64,000 nt of DNA from Phragmites australis (lineage: Eukaryota; Streptophyta; Magnoliopsida; Poales; Poaceae), in NCBI RefSeq assembly GCF_958298935.1, contig NC_084932.1:5311501-5375500 (forward strand), given 5' to 3'. How positions within the stretch are numbered: the first letter of the stretch is position 1; the number at the start of each line of letters is the position of its first letter. A program made the position numbers and the translations under genes. Shown here piece after piece: positions 12,432-25,371 of the stretch. The notes beneath the pieces are model-generated. The model searched no databases. It was not told where the DNA came from and saw only the letters and a list, made by a program, of their open reading frames with translations.

Positions 12432-14655
12432 ATGGTGCAGCGCGCTTCCGCCGTTGAGGCCATGTCCATGGATCTTAGCCCCAAGCAGGCCAAGAAGGCC
12501 TACGGTGGTGAGGACAGTGCCTACTACGACTGGTCCCCTGCCGACTTGCCCATTTGGCACCGCCTCCATCGGCGTTGCCAAGCTCTCCCTCGCTGTCGGT
12601 GGTCTCGCCTTGCCCAGCTACTCGGATTCTGCAAAGGTCGCCTACGCCCTCCAAGGCAAGCTCATGCTTCCTATTCTTCAGATATCTGAAATTGGACGAG
12701 ATTTCAGTGATGTTCACCTCCGATCAGAATTAGGAAAGATGAGGTTTCGAGGTTCGGACTTGGAAGGATTCTATAGATATGAGGTTTAGAAGAAACTCCG
12801 GAGAAGACAGGCCGACCAGGTAAGGGAGGCGGGTTGTGGGCGAGGCGGAAGGCACGCCTCTGGCCGCGGGAGCTAAAGGACCGTCGGTGGGCCAGGTGGG
12901 GTGGGGGCGTTACGTACGGCATGCCATGTTAGTGTGGCAGGGATTGCCGAAGCAGATCCAATGGCGTCCTCGCCGCTAGAGATGGGAAGGGGCGAGGGCA
13001 GGAATGAACACATGAGGAAGAACAACGGCAAAAGGAAGACATAATCGCGCAATTTGGCTAGAGGTTGAAGACAATGTATCATCCGTCAGATCCGCATCCA
13101 GTGGTCAGGATCAGTCGACTAAAAAGAACGCCAATTTCAGAAGTCTGAAGTTTAGCGACCGCCTTTTTTTCCCTACTCCTATCTCCAAGCATATATGCAT
13201 GCATGACGTCTCCTCAACACACGAGTCTCGAGCAGGGAAAAAAATTATCAATGATACGATTATGAGATTTTCGTTTTATCGGTTGAGTCTGGTAAATTTT
13301 TTTATCGCCCAAATTTTTTGTTTTTTTAATCCTGTCTAGCGGCACACCGGTATACTACTACCGTTGTATTTTTGAATCAGTGATACTCTCTTATTTTTAT
13401 ATTATTATGTGTAATTTTTTATGTTAAATAGTTTTAGGACAATTGATGCTATTTTCTATATAAATTGATCTATTTTTTTCTAAATTTTAATCGAAAAATT
13501 TATATATCGTCAATAGAATTTTGATAAATTCAAAATTCTTGTTTATGGGTGACCCAATAAACTTATATTACCGGTAAATAAAACCGTTTTGGATGAGTGG
13601 CCGGATCAGCCGATTAATCACATGCACATTTGTATGCAGGCAAGGGCACGTGCGGAGTGGTGCTCCCGGAGGCGACCAAGGAAGGTGATCCCCGTCAAGG
13701 AGGGCGACGCGCTCGCGCTCCCCTTCGGCGTCGTGACCTGGTGGCGCAACGCCCACGCGGCCGCTGCCGCCGACCTCGTCGTCCTCTTCCTCGGCGACAC
13801 CTCCAAGGGCCACAAGACGGGCCAGTTCACTAACTTCTAGCTCACCGGCTCCACCGGCATCTTCACCGGGTTCTCCACCGGGTTTGTCGACCGCGCCTGG
13901 GACCTCGCGCAGGAGGACGCCCCAAGCTCGTCTCCACCCAGCCCGGCGCCGGCATCATCAGGGTCAAGGACGGCCACAGGATGCCCGAGTAGCCATGCGA
14001 CTAGGATCGGGACGGCATGGTGCTAAATTGCCTTGAGGCACCGCTCGACGTCGACATTAAGAATGGCGGCCACGTCGTCGTGCTCAACACCCAAAACCTG
14101 CCGCTCGTCAAGGAGGTCGGCCTCGGCGCCGACCTCGTCAGGATCGATGCCCACTCCATGTGCTCGCCGGGCTTCTCCTGCGACTCCGCCTACCAGGTCA
14201 CCTATATCAGTATATCGTGCGCGGCAGCGGCCTCGTCCAGGTCGTCGGCATCGACGGAACACGCGTGCTCGAGACCCGCGCCGAGGGAGGCTGCCTCTTC
14301 ATCGTGCCCAGGTTCTTCGTCATCTCCAAGGTAGCCGGTGACACCGGCATGGAGTGGTTCTCCATCATCACTACTCCCAAGCAATAAGCTTTTCTTTTCT
14401 GCAGCATATATATCTAGATGTACGTTGATCATCGTGCACTGCATGTTCAGTAAAATGTTCCTAATCGAAACGAACTATATATTATATTGTGTCTTTTGCA
14501 GCCCGATCTTCAGCCACTTGGCAGGGAGGACTTCGGTGTGGAAGGCCATTTCGCCCGCGGTGCTGGAGACATCGTTCAACACCACGCCGGAGATGGAGGA
14601 GATGTTCCGCTCCAAGAGGCTTGACTCGGAGATCTTTTTCGCTCCCACAAATTAA
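12432..14655 (+). pseudogene. Legumin-like (11S globulin-type) cupin pseudogene
   Basis: The remains encode a bicupin of about 350 residues, as in plant legumin/glutelin-like proteins. Exon 1 (12432-12655) gives MDLSPKQAKKAYGG and AYYDWSPADLP. Exon 2 (13640-14380) holds GDALALPFGVVTWW, TGIFTGFST, EAPLDVDI, NLPLVKEVGLGADLVRID, CSPGFSCDSAYQVTY and ETRAEGGCLFIVPRFF. Exon 3 (14502-14655) has IFSHLAGRTSVWKA and ends FFAPTN. Both introns have GC donors and AG acceptors. Lesions are a 2-nt loss near 12552, a 2-nt loss near 13681, stops at 13838, 13990 and 14002, a 1-nt loss near 13920 and an insertion of about 8 nt near 14205. With that many breaks it cannot make the cupin. A sequencing artefact is unlikely given both stops and indels. 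Confidence 0.9.
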
Positions 14656-16169
14656 TCGATTCACCGATCGATCGAGCAGCTAGAAGTGCTACTTAGGTCC
14701 ATCCATCTCCGGCACCCTAATTTAGATAATTAGGGAATTTAGTGTGTCTTTTAGCTTCAACTTGGATTCTTCATATGTACTTCGATCAAGAGTTTGTTTA
14801 TGTACGTCTCGGTCGGTTTTAGTTAGATTACTCGATGTAATAAGCTTGTGATGGAACTAATTTCTTCTAATGGTTTCTCGTTAAGTAGTGAACTTGAGTT
14901 GAGAGAAACATATGATTGGAAGTGTGTTATATATGTTTTTGCTAGTGATTTGTTACACCCTCCTATCATAAATACGTGTCTTTTGGAAAAGGTTCAATCA
15001 AAAAATAGCTTCCAAAATATTTAGTTTGAAGATCTTAAAATTGGGTTCCAAATTTTGCAAAGACGAATCTTCCTCACTATGGTTTGATCTTGCACCGGTG
15101 GTGTTGTTGAGGAATAATCTAAGCTAGGACTGCCTCTGAACTTTTTTTTTGTTCTGTTCATTTGTACTAATAATCTTTTTGGTGTGCTTCTGCTTCGTTG
15201 CATCAGCCAAATCAGGGGTAAACTGAAGTACTGAACACAACCTCGCTCACTCTTTCTTTCTCAACAAAAAAAAAAGATGACCAAAGCATGGGATCTCTAT
15301 AGATTTTGGCAATGCCTTCGCTGAATACACTCGGTCTAGTCCGGTGCCTTTGTAAATTGCCACTTCGCAGAGGACGACGATGTTGGATGCAATGTGCCAA
15401 TTGCTGTGTTTACTTCTCGATCTCAAGTTCATGATTGTTAAAGGGATCCTGATATGGTGGCAACGGCCCTTCGTTCGCAGCTTATGATATCCTGTAGAAA
15501 TACTTATTGTTGAAAAATTATGTTGAGTACAATATTTGAACTGGCAGAAATCTTACGCAACAGGTTTTTAACAACAGCAAGAAAATAAACCAACATAGTG
15601 TAATTGCTCAAAAAGAAGAAAAAACACACGATAGGTATGTATATGTCTTTTTGATGAAGAAAATAAACCAACATATAGTGCTATTCCTACCTATTACTAG
15701 CTAGGATGCTGTTTGATGAAATTTCCTCCACAACGGGATGGAAATACACATGCATGGTTGATTATATAAAGAACAACCATGTAGGTTTCAGGTGGGAGAT
15801 GGTAAAAAACACCGTCCAGTTTTTAATAAATATTTTTTGGGGGTGTACATACGAGTGTGTATTCAGTAAGTGTTTTAGCAGGTTATCTAGACCAACCAAG
15901 CTTCGCACCATAGTGAATGAGCATCATTTTAGAGATATGCCCAGGTAACACAATTTTAACTTTGTCCAACAGTATATTTATAAATATTAAAATTGGCTAT
16001 ATGAAAATTATATGTGTAGAGTTGCCTCGAAAGATATTTTCAAAGCAATGTGATTTTATTAAGATTTAGTGATTTACAAATATTGAACAAGAGAGTATAG
16101 AGGTCAAACTATGCTTTGAAAATTATGTTCAAAATACATTACACCAAATGAGGTTGGTTTACTCTACCA

Positions 16170-16308
16170 GGCCAGGGGAAAAGTTGGGAGATGAGTGGAT
16201 GGTAAAAGTGGATAAATTACCTAAATTTTAAGTTTTTTTATTGATTAGATGGGAGAAAAGTGGAGGAAAAGGTGAAGTAAGAACAATCATGTTTTATATA
16301 GTAGAGAT
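16170..16308 (+). repeat. Dispersed repeat, copy 1
   Basis: This shares order and wording with 16790-16932: GGATGGTAAAAGTGGATAAA, a TTTTATT block, a GGGAGAAAAG block and a terminal TATATAGTAGAGAT. The element class is not identified. Confidence 0.5.
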
Positions 16309-16789
16309 ATCAATACAAATTCATAGATTGATTGCTAACCACGATTTGTCTCGTGGTGACTCGGCCGTCCCGGTGACAACGTATGTGCATGCGAATTGCA
16401 CCTTTTCGAAGCGGTGCGGTACTAAAACGAATAGAAGGAGCGTCGCTTGGGCTCACTCGGCCCAATAGCAAGCTTTGTTCAATCTTGACCTGCCTACCGA
16501 GCCGCGCCATCTCGTAATTTGCGTGTCCCTTTGTTTGAATTCAAAATTTATAGAAAAACTAAGTATCTGTGCGTTGCAATAAAAATACAAATATTGGACA
16601 CGGTAACATTAATCACAAATTCAAGGTATGGAGATGTAGATACGTCATAGGAGTACCGCCGAACGAATACGTCAGAAGTAATGCTATAGTTTGATTTCAG
16701 ATGAGATAAAAAAAGGAGGAGATTATACGCTAATTTTCATCCTATTTTCTTCATTTATTTTCGTTAGTAAACAGATCATATATCCGTAG

Positions 16790-16932
16790 CTACTAACGAG
16801 ACAGTAAAGCTGGAGGACAATGGTGGATGGCAAACGTGAATAAATTATTCGAATTTTAGGGATTTTATTAGATAAGAGAAGAGTAAAAGGAAGAGATGAT
16901 GTAAGAATCAACTCATATTTTATACAGTAGAG
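16790..16932 (+). repeat. Dispersed repeat, copy 2
   Basis: This is the diverged partner of 16170-16308, with GGTGGATGGCAAACGTGAAT, a TTTTATTAGATAAGAG block and a terminal TATACAGTAGAGAT. It may be the 3' end of a larger non-autonomous element beginning near 16555. Confidence 0.45.
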
Positions 16933-17648
16933 ATTAGTTACTACACTTTTTGAAAAAAAATTGTGCTATTTACTAAACCACTCTAAAATCAATAATTAGC
17001 TAATCGGGCCAAGAAATTAGGGTTATTTGTTCTTATTAAAATATACTATGCCAGTTAAAACATTAGTATTTTGAAATTTATGAGATACTAGAAAAGACTT
17101 GAAAAAGTCTACGTGCCTTTGGGTTTGGAAATGGTGTGGGAACCACCCCAACTAAAGATCATCTTTTGGTGCTCTTCTCTTTCCATCCTTCCAGAGTAAT
17201 AATATCTCAGTAGACACCATGTTCTGGCAAATAAACACAATTTTGTAGCATGTGGTGTGCATCAACAAATAATCGCTTTAAGGACGTGTGATACAATCAC
17301 AGGCCACACATTTGGTGGGGCGCCGAGGCAATTTTTCCCAAATCAAACACAGGAAAACTCAGAAACAAAAGCCATGATTAGGATATGTTGCTCAATTATG
17401 ATAAAACCAGGTTACTTTATGATAAAACCAATTACAAACATCTTTTCTACAACGATATCAAACTAAATCTTGATCCATGGACCAGTCTTTGCTGATTCAG
17501 ACATCTTAAGAGGAACAGCAAATCAAGCTATGTTTTCAGGATTAATTACAGGATACATGTGACACACCATCTTATTCATAGAGCAAAAATACAGTACAGG
17601 TTACAAACAGTGGGCTAACAGATAACCAGCATACACTTAGCGACCGTT

Positions 17649-20600
17649 TTACGAACTCTTTGGGCGAAACTTCCAGACCCTGATGTAGTTCTCGCCATGT
17701 GTGGTCACAATTTTTTTCATGCCGACGGACAGGCTGGTGATCTGAGGGCGCAAGCGTCTAGGGATGTTGTCCAGCCGGGCATCTGGGGCAACCTGGCGAA
17801 CGCATTTCTTCTCGATTAGCCGCCTATCTCTTGATGAGGATTCTGCTGGGCGGTCTGCATCCACGACAATACTTCGAATGGTTTCACCTGTTCTTTGGCA
17901 TATCAATCGAAGCACACCATCAATGCCACCAACTGCCAGTGTTGCCGTGTCACCTGGCAAGTGATGTGCGCTGTAGATGACATTTGGGCTAACTCTTGTT
18001 TCCCACAGAGGCCTCAGAGTCCTGAGCAAGAACAATAGAAAACAGAAGAACAAGTTCGATGAGATCACAGTTATGATTTGCTTAACTACCACATGAGAAG
18101 TTCAGCTAAGGGATAGGTTGCAAACTTTCTTGTTGAAAGCATTTGAACTCTATAAGTAACTCTTTTCCAATATACTTGTTAAATTGATTAAGAAAAAGCA
18201 AAGCAAATTATTGCAGCCTAGACTGTATGTGTTATCACAGAAATGCACTTGATCAAATTAATCTTAGAATGAGCAGCTTGTTAACATGAATTGCAGTTGT
18301 CCTCTAAAAGTACACATCTAAATAACAATTTGCTGCGCTTATCAATCATGTAAAAGCTTCACATGCAGAAACTCAGTAACATACCATGCTAAAGCAATCT
18401 GAATTCTGAACTACCTCATGTGATAAATCAAAATAGGTGAACTCATCAAAACATATAAATTCAACGGCAAACTAATATGAATGTTTCATAAGACATAAAA
18501 TTATTACCAGTTACACACAAATTAACTCCTTTCTATTACACAATGCAATAACAAATTAAGCCATGCTATTTGCAACTGTCTATCCACATACTCAAACTTC
18601 AAAATGTGAGGGAACCCGTACATTTGATCAGATAAACGTATATGTATTTTCTCTCTTGGGACAGCTGCAGAACAATGCTGAAATGTTCATGATTTATTTT
18701 CCAAATCTAGAGGTGACAGCTTCAGAAATTTAACAAACCAGACACCTCTGCAGCATTGTTTACTGACCTTAAGTCCCAGCAATGTGCATAACCAGGAGAT
18801 GAGCCAGCGAATATCAACTGTGAATTTGTGTTGAAAGATAAGCATCTTATTGCTGAAATAAAAAATACAACAGAAGTTAGTTAAGTTATTGAATTCACAC
18901 CACTATGTTTGCATGGGATTTGATTAAGTACACTTTCTTCAAAATATTAAATAAGAAATAAACAAAACAGCCAGTAAAAAAACCTCAAACACAATTTGAT
19001 TTATCAAACCAAGATTAGATAATTCAGATTTTTAAAGACAATCAAAATAATATAAATTGTAGAAGATATTGATCAATTAGGCTTTTATTCAACCATTTGG
19101 CATCAGTATCTTTTGACTATAAGTCTAGAACAATTATTAAAGAAGTATTAGAATAAAACATAGGTTAATAGAGGAAAAAGAGACATTTATATAGACACAT
19201 CAGTTCTCAAAGTAAATTACTTTTTTTATACTCTCCCTCCCTCCTCCCTCCCTCCCTCCCTCCCTCTCTGCCTCTCTGGTTTTGATTTCTGGGACATTAG
19301 TACGTTGAAATAGGAAGCCAAGAACAAAATGGTATATGTTGTTTTTGTGCTTTTAAATCATGAACTCAATGTCTAGCCACAAAAATATCCTTCAACTGTT
19401 AACAAATTGCATGTTGTGATGGAAAATCTTAACATTCTATTAATGGCCAAGAATCAGAAAAATCTCAGCCATCAACTCGAAATGGAAAAAGGGAATGGAC
19501 TAGCTAAAAGTACAGAAGCATCTTAGAAAATTTTCAAGTTAACCCCTATGTGATCAGGGCTAGCTAGAAGGAAAACCTTAAATGTTTCCTCACTAAATAT
19601 TCCATCTTATTTTGAGTGCGGAAAATTCTAGGCACTACTACTCATCCGTCATCAACAAATGGAACTTGACCAAGCTTATGGTTGGCAATTAGTCGAATGC
19701 TTACCTAGTGGTGCAAAAGCTGATTTCAGAACACCTAAGTTCTGTCCTGAGGTTTGATCTGCAATAGCTATATTTCCAAATGTAGAACCACCAACAATCA
19801 GATGGTCATCTGTTATTGTCAAGCATGTCACAGGAGAAGAGTGAAGCCTGTATTGCATGTGTTAAACAAGGATCAGTTCCAGAATACACTAATTTACAAT
19901 TCTGAATTATAGATTAACTTCAAGATACAACTTTTTTATGTAGAACTACGATGATTCCTTTGTTTTCATTACTCTTACAACTATACGGTTTTTCTCTACT
20001 TTAATGGTATGGCAAATAAGGTCCGCAGCTGAAACTTTCAAAATTTCTCAAGCCTATATCTTTGCAGCCATTCCAGCGATCAACTCAGAATTCCTACTGA
20101 GTAAAGTGAAGCTTGTAGTCTTGTACTTTTGAACATAAATACCAACAATTTAAAAGGAAGAACTGAAGCTGGAAAAGCACCTTATTCAAATGCTATGCTA
20201 CTTGGTTCGCTTCTACTTACCGATAAATGCCCGAGCAACTCCTGCTGTACATATCATATACAAAGGCTCGACCATCCTCACAACCAATTACAACCTCTGG
20301 ATCAGCGTAACTGCACATGCAAAATGAACATTAGGCAAATAAATACTAATTAAAATAAAAAAAGATTTCTAGGCTAAGCAAATAATGGTGCGACATGCAC
20401 AAGCTTATGCATGACCCCTCCAGCACAATTGCATGCTTTCAAGCACAACTCAAAAAATTTAGTACTAGGTGGGTAGCAGGTAACACCAATCTTGTAATTA
20501 CCCTGAAAAAAGGCATGCCAGGTCAAGCAATTAAAACCAGTCTCCTCACCTCATGCATAACCCATGATTGAATGAGGCTCCACCAGATTGAAATATGCTT

Positions 20601-23566
20601 CTTGGTTCACTGCGTCTCCATATGCAAAGCTGGGAGCTAGTCAAACCTACAATCTTCACAGAGCATTGGAAAAATTTATAGTAGGTAAAAATAAGTTTGC
20701 ACTTTGTTAGAAAAAGACATGCTGTGGTTGAAGGTTTTAAAACAAAGCAGTTTCAAGGTCAAGTATAACAAGTTGGTTCAGTGTATCTTCCATGAATAAA
20801 ATAAAATAGTTTGGATGATACAACTATTGGAAACACCAACTCAGCCAGTTTAGATGTTATGCTGATGTTGCTTTGGAAGAACATCTAAGCATATCTACAT
20901 AAAGTGCAACCTCATGCGCATAATCTAAAAAATACCTAAGCCATATTCCAAGATGCCACAGTTGGTGTTTACAATGAGGCCATAATCATCTCTACTTTCA
21001 TTCAATGCCCACCACCTTCCTGCCTGTCTGGCCACATGTCCTACTTTTCTACGGAAAAAATTGCACCTACGAGATTCAACAACTAAAGAACAATCTTGTA
21101 CTTCTGGTCCAAACTTTGGTCCCCAGCTGATGAAACATGTTTAGCCCTACTAGTTTGCAAGTATGTTATAAGATAGCTCACATGTATATAATAGAAAGCT
21201 TCCAAATGTTGGACATGGATGACTATTTGATAGGATTATAGTACAGATGGTCTATTTTTCTGTTTCCATTGGTCTAAATATAAAGAACGGATACTCGCTA
21301 CGATCAAGGCCATTAAATCATCATATCTAAATGTAGTTCTTTAAAATGTACTGCTGGAGCTCGTGACATATAAATAGGTTACATACCCTCTAGGCTGCAG
21401 TCTGTTACAAAGATGCATGTGTGAATATGAAAGAATATTTACAACTTTCTGTGTGCTTGTACTCAAGCAAGAATATTGGTTCTCTCAATCAAACAGAAAG
21501 TGCACCAACATTGATTACCTTATTTTCATCAAAATCAAAGTCGACCAATGTTTTAGCGTTTGGAACATTGTACTCATTCATGAATCTGCAGCTTTCAGCA
21601 GACCAAAGTCGGAGAATCTGGAAAAAGAATGTCAAAACTACAGACCATTCGAGATGAGCATTAGATTGGAGACAATAGTAACAGACAATAAAAAGCTTAG
21701 CACTACAAAATCTTAAGTTATAGTCAACTATCTAAAACTTTGGACTATTTATTGAAGAGGCAAGCCAACCATGGCATCGAGTATCCACAATCATATTATG
21801 TGACATTCTGCGTTGTTATGGTACTGTCTCAAGTACTCTCAACAACTGGACAATTTTTACACCCTTATTTAAAAAAAAAAAAGGTGAGGCATCCTACATG
21901 TAAAGGTTTTAGTATAGATGGGGTCTTGCAACAACATCTAAACTATATAGCTCAATAATTTTAATAGAACAAGAACTTTCATTTACTTACCGTGACTCCA
22001 AATTAATTTGATGTTTTATGTTGATGAAAAATACCAAGAACACTATATGATGCAACACCCACCTTATCTCCAACTCCAGTTAAGATAGAACCACTCTTCA
22101 TACGGCACAACGTAGCCCTGAAATAAGAAATAAGAAACTGAAAGAGAATACATGAATATTGAGCCACTACTCATACGATGTACAGTAGCTCAAAAACATA
22201 ATATGATTTATTCAAGTAGAACATATAAAAAAAGATGTTTGATAACTTGAAAAATGATAATTCCTGTCATTATACACAATACGGGGCATAACATGAGTGC
22301 TTACCGCATAGGGTGACCAATCCACTGATAAACTTCAGCAGGTCCTCTAGAGAAAGACGATGCATGATCATCCATTGCAAGCTCCTCAAAATAACTTTTC
22401 ATTGAAATGTTAGAGCTTGAGCATCTTGCTTGTGGATTGCTCTTGTAATATAGATCCCTCATGAGATGAGCTGTTTCAATTATCCTGTTCCTATAAACCG
22501 AGGAGAAAATTACAGTGCACATTTAGTATCAACACTGATGCATATCCTTAGAGTTTAGGAAATTGCACAAGGAAACACTCATTCAACAATCCAGAGAGGA
22601 GAAATGCATGAAAAAGAAAATAGCCAAACAAAAGTACATCATCTATGGCAGGAATTTCTGGTACAACAATTGGTGCCTGGAACCAAAAATAAGTAAATAA
22701 CACTGACTTAAAAGAGCTGTGGACTGTGCACGGACATCCAAAGAAGGAATACATAACACAATTTAGCCCCCTAAAGGACACGGTTCAGAAGAAGATCACA
22801 GATAAATGGGGAGACAAAAACGTATCTTGCATAAACACAGCAAGCCCACACCTCACCTACTCCATCAGTGATCCGGTGTCTTAAAATCAGGCACTTGCAG
22901 TTGCAGGATCTACCTTGTCGCGCAAGAAGACCAATGTTTCTGTAGTTGCTTTGCAATCCCAAGGACAGATCGTAATAGCACACACCGCAAAAGGACGATA
23001 ACATACACTCCAACGTGCGGGGGCCTAGTTCTTCTCAGATAAAAAAAATCCGTTTGTGAGGCCTCCAATTGCCGCTATGATTTCACAGCTTCCTGATGAA
23101 ATTGGTACCGTACTACCACCAAAGTAAGTTTTTTTCCAAGAAGAAAGAACTAGCGCAGACACCACCAAATGAAATTAGACGCTGATTTCTACTGCTCATT
23201 CCGACCTCCAATTGGACCGAACCCATCAACATGGCTGAACAGGAACGAAAACCAACAGGCACAAACTAAGAACTAAGATTAGCCACCCAATCGAGAGAAG
23301 ACAGCATAAAACGAAGGGACCGGCTGCTGATTCGAGCAACCAGGCGACGAATTGAAGCGAAAGGGGGGGGGGGCGCCGGACCATGAGTTGCAGACGGCGG
23401 AGCAGCGGGCGAGGTCGAAGTGGTCGTCCAGGCGGGAGAAGACGGAGCGGAGGATGTCGTCGTTCAGCGACCGTGCCGTGGAACCGGAGCCGGCGCTAGC
23501 ACCGACACCCCTGCGGCGCTTCAGGGCGGCGCTCCCGGTCCGGCTCCGGCTGCTGCTCGCCTCCAT
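17649..23566 (-). CDS. F-box/WD40 repeat protein (At3g52030-like)
   Basis: Nine exons join in frame to 439 codons plus stop: 23566-23382, 22490-22305, 22117-22063, 21617-21519, 20653-20550, 20310-20221, 19847-19705, 18852-18768 and 18021-17649. The N-terminus is basic and low complexity. An F-box follows at residues 33-75 (SLNDDILRSVFSRL, CSAVCNSW). WD40-type blades fill the rest, for example ILRLWSAESC, GYAHCWDLR and ENYIRVWKF at the C-terminus. F-box proteins link substrates to SKP1-CUL1 ubiquitin ligases, and the WD40 propeller would bind the substrate, which is unknown. Length and architecture match the Arabidopsis At3g52030 family. The ATG at 23566 is chosen because upstream in-frame codons look like leader sequence. 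The first donor is an unusual GTCCGG beside a C tract; the frame across all eight junctions supports the model. Confidence 0.88.
19233..19280. repeat. CT/CCCT-rich microsatellite in F-box gene intron
   Basis: Tandem TCCC units with minor CT variants lie between exons 7 and 8 of the F-box gene. On the transcribed strand this is a purine-rich GGGA tract. Confidence 0.8.
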
Positions 23567-23740
23567 GGCTGGTGTGCTGGGCTCTCCTCTCTCTCGCCCC
23601 CTCCCGGCCGCTTGGAGACTCGAGAGGCCTCGTGGATGGGCAGTTACGTCTTTTTTAAGTTGGGCCGCCACTGGGCTGGTATGGCGACTACGCTGGGCTT
23701 TAAATTTAGAAGGTTGAAATGAACTATCTTCCGCGTCCAT

Positions 23741-24296
23741 TAAAAAAGGAACGCGCGTGTAGCGCAGCAGTAGTGGTGCAGTTGTGCGTGCTACCTCTTT
23801 TGTGGGTAGTGTATACTTTTATACTTTTAAAAAAAATCATTTTGATAAAATATCATATTAATTTAGAGTCTGTGCAACTAGATCCAATAAATTAAAAACT
23901 AGATATTTATTCCGCTTGAAAACTCGATAGTTTCAGGCTCTCGCAAAGTACTCACAAGCTTAAGGGAGGAGGTTAGGGTTTAGGATTTTTAGGTTCACTA
24001 GCAACCCCGGGGGTTAGAGGGAGAGGCTAGGGCGCTGGTGCAGTGGGGCGACAGCAGGGTGAGGAAAATAGAGTGGCTTTGCGTGGTGGTAAGCTGTGAG
24101 TGCGGATCCAACTGCTGGAGGAGGGGCGGGGCAAGGGAGAGTGAGGTTCACTTTGTCGGGTTGTTAGACTTTGTATGTCCATTAGGAGGTTGAAAAAATG
24201 GTCTAACCTTCAGATCTTCATCCGATGATCATGATTCTTCGCTTGAAAAGAATAAAAAAGGCACCTATAAAAATATCATTCTCATATTTATTCTAC
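23741..24296. other. Intergenic gap between F-box gene and gypsy element
   Basis: This is the probable promoter side of the minus-strand F-box gene. No clear TATA box or gene was found. Bases 23995-24170 are G-rich (GGGAGAGGCTAGG) without a coding match. Confidence 0.4.
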
Positions 24297-25156
24297 TGTT
24301 GATTACAAGATTTGACATCTATAATGGTCATTGCAGTGATGATTGGTTTAATGGAATATTTTTGAACCGGGTCGAATGCGTGGGAGTGATCGAACCAAGC
24401 AGGTGGTCTCTGGTTAAGGTGGTCTCCGACCAGGTGATCTTCGACAAGGCTACCACGGTGATCTTTGACCAGGTGGTCAAAGACCAAGGAACTGGTCAAG
24501 ACCAAGGAGTTGATTAAGTCCGAAGAGCTGGTTGAATCGAGCAAGGATTTGTCAAATTTGAGCACTTAATTGAACCGAGCAGTCGTTCTTCAAGCAGATG
24601 TTCGAATCGAGCAGGCGGTACGCAAGCAAGATGTTTGGGTCGAGCATGTAGTTGAAACCAAGAAGGTCAAACTGTAATAAAGGATACTCGGGTAGATATA
24701 TGGGAGTTTACTTGATCAACTAGAAAAGATATATTAGTTATAGAAAGTTTGGAGATTAGAAAGCATAGCCAAATCATATATGTAAGTCATGTTCGATTTA
24801 ATTAAGAGTCCTGATCTTGTACAGCTAAGACCTGTCGCCTTTTAAATAAAAGAGGGTCATAGCCGATTGTAATCATCTAATCGATCAAAAACAATTTACA
24901 TTAACTTTCATTTTTATCTCTTTTGCATAGCTCATATAATTCCATTCTCTTTTCCAATCTATATTGCTACATGTTCTTGATCTCGACTACTAAAGACAAG
25001 CCGTCGGTCATCCGCGCTCCGACGGGGTCCCTCCCGATTGTGGGTGCTGACGAAGGCCCAACAACATAGTGCCACGATCAGGGTATCCTGGGTGCTGCTC
25101 ATTGGATTTTACACACGGGATGCTCAGTGTTTGGTGTGACATCTTTTTGCATCAAC
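24297..25156 (+). repeat. 5' LTR of gypsy element
   Basis: It begins TGTTGATTACAAG and ends GCATCAACA. It matches 36153-37008 along its length, including AATAAAGGATACT, AAGACCTGTC and GACGGGGTCCCTCCCG segments. The U3 part contains repeated GACCAGGTG phrases and TTTGACC cores. Confidence 0.88.
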
Positions 25157-25371
25157 ACACTTTTCGGTGACTCCACTAGGGACGAAGACTTTTGGCTATC
25201 CTCTAGCAAAATTCTAAAGCCCTAGACATATCTACTTCAGAGATTAACAAAGATAACATCATCATAGTGTCCTACGATGAATTGCTGGAAGAAGCGTGTC
25301 TGGCGATCGAGGCCGACTTGGAGCAACGTCGGCAACAGCTGCTCTCGTGCTACGTAAAGACTCGATAAGGC

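Larger units (their letters stand above)
14656..17640. other. Intergenic AT-rich stretch with dispersed repeats
   Basis: No coding gene is recognised. Bases 14656-14900 are probably the 3' flank of the cupin pseudogene. A segment near 14955-14990 resembles one end of a Stowaway MITE (CCTCCTATCATAAATACG). Two related segments at about 16170-16308 and 16790-16932 end in TATA(T/C)AGTAGAGAT. A phrase near 16560, CTGTGCGTTGCAATA, is common in grass dispersed repeats. Bases 17500-17648 are probably the 3' untranslated end of the F-box gene. Confidence 0.45.

Noticed and set aside
12432..14655. Functional seed-storage or cupin gene
   Set aside because: Three in-frame stops and several frameshifts occur in conserved positions.
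23567..23740. Longer N-terminus for the F-box protein starting at 23740
   Set aside because: The extra 58 codons are leader-like, and the family starts close to the F-box; the ATG at 23566 fits better.
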